Translations under genes and position numbers: made by a program
Assembly: GCF_963678635.1 (NCBI RefSeq)
Contig: NW_026970699.1
Coordinates: 1-59,833, forward strand
Direction: 5' to 3'
Origin: Symsagittifera roscoffensis
Lineage: Eukaryota > Xenacoelomorpha > Acoela > Convolutidae
DNA: 59,833 nucleotides
Part shown: one piece after another, positions 20,846-31,620 of the stretch
How the letters are laid out: every line of letters begins with the position of its first letter
Position numbering within the stretch: position 1 is the stretch's first letter
Notes under the pieces: model-generated
Seen by the model: the letters and a program-made list of their open reading frames with translations, nothing else
Databases searched by the model: none
Told to the model about the DNA's origin: nothing

Positions 20846-22008
20846 AAACTATTTAATAAGTTATTTAATAAGTTTATCACAACAATTAGGCTGAATAGAA
20901 GGTTGAACCTTAAGCTACTTCTCTAACATGAACTTCATCAAACAGTTTAAGATTTTTTGAACAACTTAAAGTAAATTGGTCAGCTTTAAAGCCTTCTGAC
21001 ATTTCCTGGTTTTGTTTTTCAAATGTGTTTTTATAATTTTTTCCACTTCTTTCTATCTGTTTCGAGAAGATACTATTCCTTATGGACGTAATTGTGTGTA
21101 TTTTAAAACTATATTTTCTATACAAAAAACAACGAAAAATCATAAATTGATGATGAAGCTTTATAAATTTTGGCGCTTCTTGTATGTCCAAGTTGTTTTT
21201 TGATTTTTTTTTTATATATCGCCTGTGTCGCCAAGTTTCATTCTATCGAAAAGAGAAAGTTTTCCTGGGTGTGATGCTCAAGGTAAATATAATTATTCTA
21301 GCCTCAGCTATCACACCCAAGAAAACTTAACTTTGTATGATAAGATTTAGGGCTTTTTTACGCATTTGCCAAAAAAGTACTTTTTTACTTAATCTCAAAG
21401 CGCTCCGTTGCTATCGCTCAGAAATACTAAATAGGTTTTTGAAGTTAATTATGTTATCTTCAAGAATATTTTTTGGAATCCAGAAATTTGGGCTGCCTTT
21501 TAATGCCGCCCATATAAAAGTCCTAAAGTTTGGTCAGATCCATCCAATTTTGGTCTTTTGCCGCCTGATTATTGATTTGTTTTTAAGCTCTGTTCGAATT
21601 TATACTCTAAACGGAAGGCAAATTACGCTCTCCAATTACGAAAAGCAAAAGGATAAAAACCGTGAATGAATTTTTTTTCAAGATGATTTTTAATTAGCAG
21701 AATCACAAAGTTGAGTTCTTAGCTTTGTTATTCCCAGCGGTTTAAGAAAATTAATTATTATGTCAATTTTCTTTAATTGAATTAGTATTTTTTTCACTTG
21801 CGATAAGCCAGGGTATTGAAATAAGGAACTCGTAGTCTTTTTTCCCTATATAACTTTGGTTACAGGACTCATCTCATGTTCCCCTCTGTTGGAATTACTG
21901 CTACAGACATTTTTTTGATCGTGTCAGCTTTTTAAATATCAGCCCTATTCGAAGTTCTTTTTTTATGCTTGTCAAAAATTCAAAAACACGTCATTTGATG
22001 AGCCTAAA
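20846..22008. other. AT-rich spacer with one strong hairpin, no gene seen
   Basis: No supported exon. The stretch 21,790-21,870 (CTTGCGATAAG ... AAGGAACTCGTAGTC) is a diverged copy of 23,895-23,975, so it belongs to the same repeat family as the duplication that follows. Confidence 0.5.
21257..21328. repeat. Long near-perfect hairpin
   Basis: AAGTTTTCCTGGGTGTGA at 21,257 pairs with TCACACCCAAGAAAACTT ending at 21,328, with one G-T-type mismatch; pairing continues weakly inwards. The loop is roughly 20-35 bases. It could be a small foldback element or a structured RNA; context gives no choice. Confidence 0.85.
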
Positions 22009-22740
22009 GCTTTTTGTGTGCCTTTTGAGGTGATCTTGAAAAACTTTTAACAGTCAGTTACCGTAGATAAGATTCTTATATAGGTCTCGGTTATATTATT
22101 TTTTTAGTTCAGGTAAATGATCTTAAATTGCTCTATTTACTACGGAATCAAAACTTTACTATTGATCCAGTTTTCTCAAATTGAGTAATTACGTTTTTTC
22201 TAAAAAATAAATCAGCTTTTTTGTCTGTTTTTTTGCGTTCATTGACTTTTTCTAACTATCGGTTGGCTATATTATTAATTTATAGGTCTTTTTCAATTTT
22301 TTGGCTTAAAGGGTTTCTGCTGAGGTATTTTTGACTTTTTGGTTAGTTCACATTCTTTTGTTTTGACATGTTTTTTTTTCAAAACTAGCTTCATTCATTT
22401 TGATAGATCTAGCGTCTTTCGTGCATGGAATCGCAATTGGTGCGAAGTTTGTTTCCTGAGATATTTGTTCTTGCGAGTTTCCTGCGATAGTTTGTTTCAG
22501 TTACTGGCTGTTTTTTTTCAGCAAGTGTGCGTGGATGAAGTGAAACATTTGATTCGAATTTTCAGCGAACTCATTACTATGGCGCTGTTTGAATTTAGAT
22601 TTAACTATTTTTTGGTAAATGGAAGGAAATGGACCATATTCTAGATGAAAATTGATAAGGACGCAAAAAATGATGAATCATCATCCTTAGTTTCGAAAGT
22701 GAGTTTTAATTTATGGTTTCCCTGCGCAATATATAATTAA

Positions 22741-22757
22741 GCTTGCGAATAGCAAGC
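22741..22757. repeat. Perfect small hairpin GCTTGC-GAATA-GCAAGC
   Basis: Six-base stem with five-base loop. It recurs at 23,670-23,686 in the second copy, and a relative (CTTGC-GATA-GCAAG) lies at 23,896-23,909. Such hairpins occur near Helitron 3' ends, but no CTRR end follows here. Confidence 0.85.
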
Positions 22758-22870
22758 GTTATCAAATCTAAATTAAGACTTTTTTTCGGGCCTAAAACTT
22801 TTTAACAGAATTATTGTATCTTGATTCATATTAAATTCAAGTTTCTAAGCTTCTCTGGGACTTTTAGTTA

Positions 22871-22900
22871 AGGTCCTGGGTTTGAATCTGAGCAGGACCT
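22871..22900. repeat. Hairpin with tRNA B-box-like loop
   Basis: AGGTCCTG pairs perfectly with CAGGACCT; the loop holds GGTTTGAATC, close to a pol III B box. Present only in copy 1 of the tandem duplication. May be a tRNA or SINE relic. Confidence 0.6.
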
Positions 22901-23846
22901 GTTTTGTTTTCAAATGGGAAGTTTTCCGTTTCAGCAAAAAGCTTTTTGTGTGCGTTTTGAGGTGAACTTGAAAAACTTAACTGTCAGTTACCGTAGATAA
23001 GATTCTTATATAGGTCTCGGTTATATTATTTTTTTAGTTCAGGTAAATGATCTTAAATTGCTCTATTTACTACGGAATCAAAACTTTACTATTGATTCAG
23101 TTTTCTCAAATTGAGTAATTACGTTTTTTCTAAAAATTAAATCAACTTTTTTTTCTGTTTTCTTGCGTTCATTGACTTTTTCTAACTATCGGTTGGCTAT
23201 ATTATTAATTTATAGGTTTTTTCAATTTTTTGGCTTAAAGGGTTTCTGCTGAGGTATTTTTGACTTTTTGGTTTGTTCACGTTCTTTTGTTTTGACATGT
23301 TTTTTTTTCAAAACTAGCTTCATTCATTTTGATAGATCTAGCGTCTTTCGTGCATGGAATCGCAAGTGGTGCGAAGTTTGTTTCCTGACATATTTGTTCT
23401 TGCGAGTTTCCTGCGATAGTTTGTTTCAGTTACTGGCTGTTTTTTTTTCAGCAAGTGTGCGTGGATGAAGTGAAACATTTCAGCGAATTTTCAGCGAACT
23501 CATTACTATGGCGCTGTTTGAATTTAGATTTAACTATTTTTTGGTAAATGGAAGGAAATGGACCATATTCTAGATGAAAATTGATAAGGACGCAAAAAAT
23601 GATGAATCATCATCCTTAGTTTCGAAAGTGAGTTTTAATTTATGGTTTCCCTGCGCAATATATAATTAAGCTTGCGAATAGCAAGCGTTATCAAATCGAA
23701 ATAAAGACTTTTTATAAATAAACTGAATTATTGTATCTTGATTCATATTAAATTCAAGTTTCTAAGCTTCTCTGGGACTTTTAGTTAAGGTCCTGGGTTT
23801 GTTTTCAAATGGGAAATTTTCCTTTTCAGCAAAATTGTCGGCCTAT

Positions 23847-24757
23847 TATTTGTCTGCTTATGCTTTGTCAGCTTAGATTTTGCCATATCTCTATGCTTGC
23901 GATAGCAAGGGTATTGCGGTATTGCAATCGGGAACTAGACTTTTTTCCCGTAAACAACTTTGTCAACAGGTTTCAGCCTGCATAAAGTTCATAACATGCA
24001 TGCAGTATGTGCGTATATTTGCGGTCATTGGTCTATTACTCTCACTGTGCATGCTTACTAATGTTTTTTCAATAAATTCGCAGTTCGAATTTTTTTGAAT
24101 GATATTTCTTTGGTGTTTTTTTTCGAATTTTCGACTTCGTCTTTTTTGGTGTACTTTTTTTTCGGCTTAGTTTTCGCTTTGATTTTACCCTCCAATCGCC
24201 ACCCAAGGTTTTTACCACCTTTAAGTCGCTTGTTTGAGTTTTTTAACATTATTGTTGCTTTTAGTGTTCTGGACTACCTCTGCTGTTTGTTTGTAATTTT
24301 TTTTAACCTTGACGTCGTATGTATTTCTTGTTTTTTTTTTTTTTTCATTGAAAACTTTATTCTGCACAAATGATTTCAGTCTATATTTATCGACTTAGTG
24401 ACCTAATTTCGAATCGTTTCAATGGAAACATATATTTATGCTTGCCTCTGGATTGCTCAAAATAGTTAACATTTTGATAGAAATATAATTCAAATTTTTC
24501 ATGACAACGTTTTATCGCCTTTGTTTCCTTTTGTTTCGGCTTGATAGGTTTCGGTCTATATAACATTAGTTTAATGGTTGCATATTGCGCCTTTGGATAG
24601 GCGAAAAAAATTGTGTGTGCATGTCTGTGTTTTGAGCGGGAAGGGGACTTAATAACTTCTTATTACTCTTTAAAAAATTTTGTTTTATCTTTTCCCTTTT
24701 TTCGGTTTGATAGATTTCGACCCAAATTATATTTCAGAGTTCTCAAAGGCAAGTGCT
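23847..24757. other. AT-rich spacer, no gene seen
   Basis: T-rich with runs of T; the frames in it are low-complexity Phe/Leu/Ser translations. It contains the relative of the 21.8-kb repeat at 23,895-23,975. Confidence 0.5.
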
Positions 24758-24780
24758 NNNNNNNNNNNNNNNNNNNNNNN
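24758..24780. other. Assembly gap (23 N)
   Basis: Run of N. Base composition changes sharply across it, from very AT-rich on the left to GC-richer on the right, so true distance and even adjacency are uncertain. Confidence 1.
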
Positions 24781-24929
24781 ACCGGAAGGAGCCGTCGGTG
24801 TGCTTTTACTCACAGGAGGTCGTTTTTGAGGTTGATGTCCAGTGTCTATTACCGCCATAAAATCGATTATTATGCGCTCATTATTTTGCGTGAATTGCCT
24901 ATTTCCTGTTTAAGGGGTGTTTTTCTCAA

Positions 24930-25395
24930 GTGCAGCTAACTTCCGGTCCAACCGCTGGGTTTGGCTCAAATTATACTTGATGTACCTGGCCACTATCTAT
25001 GATATCCCAACGTTATGGCCCCTGCGTTCAGTGGGGCCCGAGAATCGGCTTCCGGAAGTCAGGGTAGGGGACTTTGCATAAGGCATAACACCGGAAGTGA
25101 GTTTCCAGGGGGTCTGGGTTTCTAAACTAAAGGTTCCCTCAACCAGGTCTAGAACATACTGAATTTTGGTCACTTTCCAACTGTTAGTTACCGAGTTCTA
25201 ATGGGGCTATTTGCACTTCTGGGAACTGTTATCACTTGGGGCAGGGGGTCCGAGGGGTCTAGATATTTGCAAGCCCGGCTCAAATCATCTCTAGTATCTG
25301 TCTTACGAGTTTCATAAAGATAGCCTCGGTAGTTTCCGTTTTGGGGGTATCACGTATTACTTCACATGGGGTTTACACAACTGGAAGGACTATAT
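24930..25395. repeat. Degenerate repeats with ACTTCCGG / CCGGAAGT boxes
   Basis: Two to three diverged units of about 170 bp, each with a CTGGGTTT or GGGGTCT start, a CTCAAAT-type word, and CTTCCGG or CCGGAAG boxes (24,940, 25,050, 25,090). No coding frame. Unit borders are approximate. Confidence 0.5.
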
Positions 25396-25539
25396 CTTTT
25401 AAGATTCGAACTTATTTGGACTAGAACGTTTGTTTACTTTTCTATTTATCTTGTTGACTAAACAACCTCAAGAGTACGTGGTCTCCATTAGCTTTACATA
25501 ATACTACGTTCAAATAATACATTCCATAATATAGACTAC

Positions 25540-26396
25540 AAAGCCTATGACGAAGTTCTTGCGTACCATAAGGGTAATCCACGAGGTCGAGAGGTCCTTC
25601 CCCTAATTTAAATGAAGCGCAGCGGGAATCTTTTTGTCGGAAAGCTTCCAAGTTCACGTTTAGGCGGCGAAAGTTATATCGGGACGGGAATGAAGTTTTC
25701 CACGAGCAGAACGTCGATTCAACGTTGAAAGAGGTGCACGAGGTCACGTTGAGCCAACGAGGAGGCTATCAACGACTGGAGCAGGAAGTCCGCACCAGAT
25801 AACACAGAGTACCTGCGCCAACACTGTCGGGCCTTTTGCATTGACTACGAGGGCTGTATCGAAATACGCAAGGCGATTGTTAACGACGGACTAATGGTTC
25901 ACTTGTCGCCGGAGACGAGAGTCCGCATTTGCCAAAGGTTGGGGTTGGCGATAGGAAGGAAACCTGTTATCACGGAGGACTGCGCAAAAATCGACCCCCT
26001 CCGATGCGAGCCAGTGACCTTAAAATGCGCTCGCCCCTGGTCCAATTGCTTGCTAGATTGCACACACCACCTTCTTACCGGGACTGCCGATCGGTCTACG
26101 AGGCTTCAAGATTAGCTCGCGGAACAACAACGGATGCAAATTTTCCGTTACCAGTCGCCTTTACCTGCTTTTCAACCCCGGTCAGAGTATCGTCCAAGGC
26201 TGGATACTTGAATACGATCTTGCATCGCCGGGCGTTACATCGCTCGGCATACAGGAGTTGCGTCGCCGGGCATACAGAGGGTCGGACCGGGTCGGAAGCC
26301 AGTTGCTTGCTGTTCAAAGTTCAGTCTCAGTCGGGGAAGGTCACTCTCTCTTCGTTACCGGTATTCGGTATACAAATTAAAAATCAAGCGCCCTAA
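25540..26396 (+). other. GC-richer island with broken open frames, unrecognised
   Basis: Composition is clearly less AT-rich than both flanks. On the plus strand there are open stretches in changing frames: one includes CRAFCIDYEGCIEIRK and LSPETRVRICQRLGLAIGRK (about 25,750-26,010), another runs 25,929-26,396. A minus-strand frame covers 25,442-25,747. None matches a family I know. A decayed gene, viral insertion or transposon fragment are all possible. Confidence 0.35.
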
Positions 26397-26743
26397 ATAT
26401 GATGGCACACTCAAACCGCACTAAAATCGCTTGAATTTGGCGTTCACAACGCTGTGATAGCTAATTTGTTTGCTTTTTAGCAATCTAGAGATCAGGTAAC
26501 AGTCAAATAGAATTTTTGATACTTGATATATGCAGCGTTTGGGGCTCAGATAAAGTTTTCTTATCGAGAGCAGGAGATGTAATGAATGGCTGATTGAATA
26601 CCTGGTCATCAAAATATATGAAATTTTTTTTTCTCGAGCTGGAAATGTGGTTTTTTTGTCCTAAAGTTTGACGAAAATGTCATAAAGATTAGCTGAAATT
26701 TGCAATGGAACGTTCCACGCAGGTCATGGGCAATTTGTTTCAG
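26397..26743. other. Probable intron of the dehydrogenase gene
   Basis: AT-rich, with no coding frame; it ends in the CAATTTGTTTCAG acceptor. Confidence 0.55.
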
Positions 26744-27713
26744 GTCCGAACTACAAATTCGACATTTCTCTTCCTCTTTCAAAGTACTACAGCATTGTAG
26801 AGTATATCAGGCACAAATGGGCCTCTCAAGTGAAACACATTGTGGCTTATGGGCACGTGGCAGACGGCAATGTGCATCTGAACATAGTGGACCATGAATG
26901 GAATGAAAAGAAGAGACTACTCATCTCTGAAGACATTTACCAGGCACTTCTTCCTCCCCTTTTGTCAATTCATTTGAGATTCTAAATTGGTTTGTTGATC
27001 GAATAAAAACATTTTTTGAGAAACCAAAAACTGATGTTCAAAATTCGGTTCGTTATAAGTGTTCAAAAACATTTTGGAAAAATTTGACCGGAAATTGCGC
27101 TCACACCCTCAAAATTAGTAGATACTGGAGCCGAAGTGTCCAATATATACTAATTTTTAGGGTCCGTCACCAAATATGGATATCTCAAAATAGTACAAAG
27201 AGGTACCCTTTGGGTCGGCAGGGGGTCGAATCCCTGAGGGTTGGCGTGGGGGGGGGGGGGGGGGGGTGGCAGGGGGGTTGCTAGTATACTGTGTTGAATG
27301 AAAAACAAAACGTAACTCTAGCTAACCGCAGTTTATTGAGCGGCGATGGAAGAACTAGATGCTAATTAAGGAAATGATACGTTATTTTCTTGTTTTTCTT
27401 AATTTTGAATCAATCTTAATTTTGCGTGCTATATTGCCAAATTCTGAGGTTAAAATTGATTTTAGAAAGAAAAAAATTAAGAAAAAGATGTAAAATTGAG
27501 ATTTTAAAAAGAAAAAGGGTAGAAAAAACTGCTGATTACTAGTATACGATAGAAAACAACGGCAGTATCAGTGCAGAACACGGAATCGGAAGAGAGAAAA
27601 AAAAGTATCTGAATAGAATCCATTCGTCAGAAGTTTTGAAACAGATGACTGCTATTAAACACATGTTTGATCCTTATAATTTATTAAACAGAGGGAAATT
27701 TTACCCCTCATGA
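26744..27713 (+). CDS. D2HGDH: D-2-hydroxyglutarate dehydrogenase-type gene, last two exons
   Basis: Exon at 26,744-26,943 follows a TTTCAG acceptor (phase 1) and reads YKFDISLPLSKYYSIVEYI, then the hallmark IVAYGHVADGNVHLNI of the FAD-linked oxidase C-terminal domain. It ends EDIYQ at CAG|GCACTT. The last exon at 27,543-27,713 starts after TTACTAG and reads YTIENNGSISAEHGIGREK to LLNRGKFYPS and TGA. Joined through a GC-AG intron of 599 bp, the frame is kept and the spacing between the G-D-G-N-like motif and SISAEHG equals that of known D2HGDH proteins with no gap. A GT-AG choice (donor 26,964) would shift the frame into a stop. The enzyme oxidises D-2-hydroxyglutarate to 2-oxoglutarate in mitochondria with FAD. 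Upstream exons were not found; they may lie beyond the gap or the window. Other members of the FAD oxidase family are less likely, given the YKFDISLP wording. Confidence 0.82.
27248..27266. repeat. Poly-G tract (G19) in the dehydrogenase intron
   Basis: Nineteen G on the plus strand, inside the GC-AG intron. Similar tracts stand at 42,928-42,943 (G16), 40,180-40,190 (G11), and as C11 at 9,253-9,263 and 56,663-56,673. Confidence 0.95.
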
Positions 27714-29763
27714 TTTAGATTGTTTTACTGAATAATTGAGAGTAACGAAATATATTACAAAATTTATCAGATTATGAGCAGTGAATTTAAACATGAAACA
27801 AACCGAAGTAGCTGCAAGGATATCCAATAGCGTAGTATGTTTTCATATGTTTAAATTAAATTTGAAAACAAGAAAAAACTCAGGTCGAATCATTTTTGTC
27901 AATGATAAAAATGGACTCAATTGGTTAAGAAACCATTAGAAAAAGGTAACACCTAAGATACTTGAAAAATCGCCAAGAGTTAGATTGGAAATTCACGCTC
28001 TTATTTCGAAGCCTGAAAAAGTTGTCTAAAAAACAAAAATGTTGGCCAGTTTTTCTCGGCACAAAGATGTTTTTGAAATTTTTATCCGAATCGCGACCAA
28101 AAAAATTATCAAGTATGATTTTTATTGAAAAAAAAATTCAAATGGATGGTTTATCAATTTTAAATTTTATCTCGATATTTTGGCATTAAGTTTCATCGTA
28201 CCCGATAAAATGCAGTCAAATCATTCAAAGCATTGACATACTTAGTGAAAATTACTTAGCCTTGTTTTGGAAAGCAATTGGCGTTTGAAATTTAGCCTTG
28301 AAAAAATCACTGAAAAAATGGATTTTTGCCCACATATAGGCATATCGGTTTTTCAGTTGAACTACACATTTTGATTCTCTTAAATTTGATAAGTTGAATG
28401 CCAAAATAAGACTCAGCTTATCAAATCTCTGTTGGAGAAGTATACCATTTTTTCACTACAACTGCTCTGCAGATAAATCAACATTTATAACAATTGTAGT
28501 TATTTTTTTATTTAAAAAAACGAATTGATTGTTTTCATCAGTTTTTTTGAGAAAATAATAGTGATAAATGTTTGTTATGTTTATCAGTTATGTCACATAA
28601 GGTGTTTAGTTATGTTACAATTGATTGGAATTGTTTTGCTTTCACTATAAGAATTTTTTTTTTTAGTTTTTCAACTTAACTCATGGAAAAATGAGGCTTC
28701 TTTTTTCGTGGAAGCTTCTAGGGGAAAATGATCTACATTTGAGTTGCTTTTTCCTTGCTATCCAATGATGTTAAATATCATTTTTTCATAGCATGTTTAG
28801 GTTATGTTAACGCATAATATTTATAGCAACGGCAAATTTTTCTGGAAAAAATGCAGCTGAAATAGAAAGAATTCAAAGAGTCACCCTTGAATTATAGCCA
28901 TGCCAAAACGAGCAGCTGAAAATTTTTGTAGAAAACTATAGTTGATCTCAATGAGGAAGACGTTGATATACGTTTTGTTCTAGAAGTTACTGGCGTTTTG
29001 AAGAAAAAAACGTTTTAATGAATCCTTTCGTATTGCAAAGATACTAAGTTCACGTTTATTGAACCCATGACTTTTGCACAAAGCAGCAGATTTTCACTGA
29101 TACTTCATTCACCGTTATTGAAGCCAAAAACAGTTTTTAAGCCATTTTTTGCAGTAGGCGGCAAACAATAGCCGAACTCTGAGGATGAATGAAATTTTAA
29201 AATTTCGATTTTCTTGTTTTGCAAACCATAAAAATTCCGGCTTTTTCTCAAGAGTGTCATCTGTTTGTTAGAGATCCAGTTAGCAAACTGTCAATTACTT
29301 ACAGTTTGGTCAATTTGGGAATAATTACGCACTACTGTCATATGCAATAATTGTACATCTACTAAAGATTAAATCAATTGCTATAATGTTTCAAAATTTG
29401 ATGAAACGAACATAATGTGGTGGAATCCCTCATGCGCGAAGGACCGAATGCGCGAAAATACAAATCAGCCAATCAAATTTCAGTTATCTAAAATTTGGAA
29501 AGAAAAAAACATTTCGAGGGACTGGAGTATTGATATTAGCCGAATATAAAAACGGCCGAAATATGCAAAATTTTCAAATTGTCATTGACCGCCGCAAAAT
29601 TGGGACAAATTTTACATTTCAAGGGTTTCGTAATGAAAGAAGCAAAATATTGCTTCATTTAATTCATTTTAACTGAACGACAATTTTTTTTTAAATTGGC
29701 TTCGGCTAATTTTGTTTTCGGTACTTGGCCCCCAAGTTTTTTCGCCCATTCGGTCCTTCGCGA
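27714..29763. other. AT-rich intergenic, no gene seen
   Basis: No exon-like frame. The short phrase with GCGCGAAGGACCGAATGCGCG near 29,430 and CGAAGGACCGAATGGGCG (minus strand) near 29,750 hints at a diverged inverted pair. Confidence 0.5.
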
Positions 29764-30118
29764 ATGAGAATAGCCCCCTCATAATGTTTATGCATGTTGT
29801 GACATTTGATTACAAACCTGGAAAATTTAAACTGAATTTTTTCATGCCGTCTCTCATTTAATGGTATCTTAAATGGGAGCTGAGAATGAAATATATCACT
29901 GAAAAATCTTAACAATTCAAAAGTTGAGGGAACGGCACAACATGAGAATAGCCCCCTCATAATGTTTATGCATGTTGTGACATTTGATTACAAACCTGGA
30001 AAATTAAAACTGAATTTTTTCATGCCGTCTCTCATTTAATGATATCTTGAGCTAAGAATGAAATATACATATCACTGAAAAATCTTAAAAATTCAAAAGT
30101 TGAGGGAACAGCACAACA
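29764..30118. repeat. 178-bp tandem duplication
   Basis: Copy 1 29,764-29,941, copy 2 29,942-30,118, starting ATGAGAATAGCCCCCTCATA. Over 90 percent identical by eye, with a small deletion in copy 2. Non-coding. Confidence 0.93.
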
Positions 30119-30329
30119 TCGTTTCTAGGCTCAAACCAAAAAGTGCACGCAAAATAGATAATTTATCAAAATATAAAGTAGTCATGAATCAATTTTTCAT
30201 ACAAATAAACACAGATTGCAATGATTGTTTTGCAGTGCAGTCAGAGAACTAAATTTTAGTTTTTTTGTGCTTAGATAAACTGAAATCAGTCAAAAACAGG
30301 TCACAGTTGCAACCACTACATTTTCAAAC

Positions 30330-30600
30330 CAAAAGCTTTCCACTTGTAAAAAAAGCATTACGTTTTTTGGTACAGTACAGTGCGAAATGCAAAACATCAA
30401 CTTGTTTGCCAAATTTCTGAGTGCAGTTGACCTGTGCTAATAATGTCATTTAACCAGTGGTTTTTCATGATAAAGCTTTACAAAAAGCATAACATTTTTG
30501 GACTAGTATTACGGAAAATGGAAAACATCAACTAATTAACCAAAGTTTTGAATACAGTTGACGTTTGAGGTTAATGCCATCAAACCAACGTTTTTTTAAT
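30330..30600. repeat. Diverged tandem pair, about 130-bp unit
   Basis: Both halves share AAAGCTTT-C/A, AAAAAGCAT, AAAACATCAACT, CAGTTGAC and AATG-CAT words in the same order (30,336-30,465 and 30,472-30,600). Old duplication, no coding. Confidence 0.6.
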
Positions 30601-31494
30601 TTAAAAAACCTTTGCTTATTGTGCTTTTGGAGTACACAAAAGTTTAAAGAGAAACTTGAATTTGCTGATATGGTTAAAAGCTAGTAATATATTTCTTATA
30701 AGAGTAAGAAACGTTTTTCATGCAATTTTCACATTTGCTGAATTGCTTGTCATAAAAGTTTCATGGAAAAAATCTTAAAATAGAGTTTTCACACAATATC
30801 TTGTACCTATGGATTTGTGTGAAAATATATGATAAAAGTTTTTCTATCTACGAAATTTTGAAAAATCAGTCTTTTTTAAACCCGCGCAGTATGTAAAACT
30901 GCGCTAAGCCGCAACGTGTAGGTGTAGCATTGTGTTAAATTGTAAAAAAACGAGACGCTAAAAATTAAAGAAGACTACTAATTGAAAGCGGTAGAATGTA
31001 TCAAAACGCATTAAAACATCAGACTTCTAAAACAAACCTGTTCATCTTTGGAAATGAATTTGTGCAAAGTTGTAAAAAAAAGTTTGGATAAAATTCCACC
31101 CAAGTCTAATTTAAAATGTTTTCAGCTTGTCTGTTGTAGTGCAAACAACCTATCGCCTGCTGCGTCTTCTCTAATATTATACTTATTTGGTTATTTGACA
31201 GATATTTGCTTTATGGAGACACAAAACCCGGGCCTACACAGAGGTCAAAATTATAAGAGATAAGCAAAATTTCTTTTCAGTAGCTAGGATGGCGTAGCTT
31301 TAAATGATTCAGATCAGATAGGTTGATGTTAAAAAGCTACCGAGGTAGGTAACGGTTTTACCAAGGTAGACGACACATTATCTGAAAGTTTTAAGTAAAG
31401 ATGAAAATTTGGCAAGGATTACAATAATTTCCTGTCAAATTAGTAAGCCCATTAAAGTAACAGCGAAAAGATATATATAAACCTTTGTTTTTTT
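30601..31494. other. AT-rich intergenic, no gene seen
   Basis: Nothing coding. ORFs here are short and low in complexity. Confidence 0.5.
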
Positions 31495-31620
31495 TATTAG
31501 ATCCCGGCCTGCTCAGTGCAAGGCCAACCGTGGGGGAGGGGGAAATGTCATCCATTTTGCCGCAGCCGGTCCCACTTTGAGGAGGCGGATGACACTGGGA
31601 CCCCTCCAGCCGTGATCGAA
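31495..31620. other. Compact GC-rich structured element
   Basis: About 125 bp of GC-rich DNA in an AT desert. Self-complementary pairs: GGCCT with AGGCC (31,506/31,521), GGAGGGG with CCCCTCC, TGTCATCC with GGATGACA, and GGTCCCA with TGGGACC; the last two cross, so alternative folds or a pseudoknot are possible. I do not recognise an snRNA, 5S or tRNA. It may be a SINE head or a structured RNA. Confidence 0.45.

Larger units (their letters stand above)
22009..23846. repeat. Tandem duplication, 932-bp unit, two copies
   Basis: Copy 1 is 22,009-22,940, copy 2 is 22,941-23,846. They agree almost base for base, with a few small indels, including loss in copy 2 of the 22 bp that hold a B-box-like hairpin. 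T-rich frames at 22,339-22,644 and 23,268-23,468 are the same chance ORF in each copy. Non-coding. Confidence 0.95.

Noticed and set aside
22741-22757. Helitron 3' end
   Set aside because: A hairpin is present but no CTRR terminus follows, and no TC start or Rep/helicase is seen.
22339-23468. Hydrophobic ORFs at 22,339 and 23,268
   Set aside because: They are the same T-rich chance frame in two copies of a tandem duplication, with no splice or start context.
24095-24373. Membrane protein ORF at 24,095
   Set aside because: Phe/Leu/Ser-rich translation of T runs, typical of low-complexity DNA.
26964-27542. GT donor at 26,964 for the dehydrogenase intron
   Set aside because: Joining to the AG at 27,542 shifts the frame into a stop, while the GC donor at 26,944 gives an ungapped family match.
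31495-31620. U1 snRNA or 5S rRNA
   Set aside because: Only a TTGCACT-like word resembles U1; the 5' splice-site pairing end, Sm site and 5S boxes are absent.
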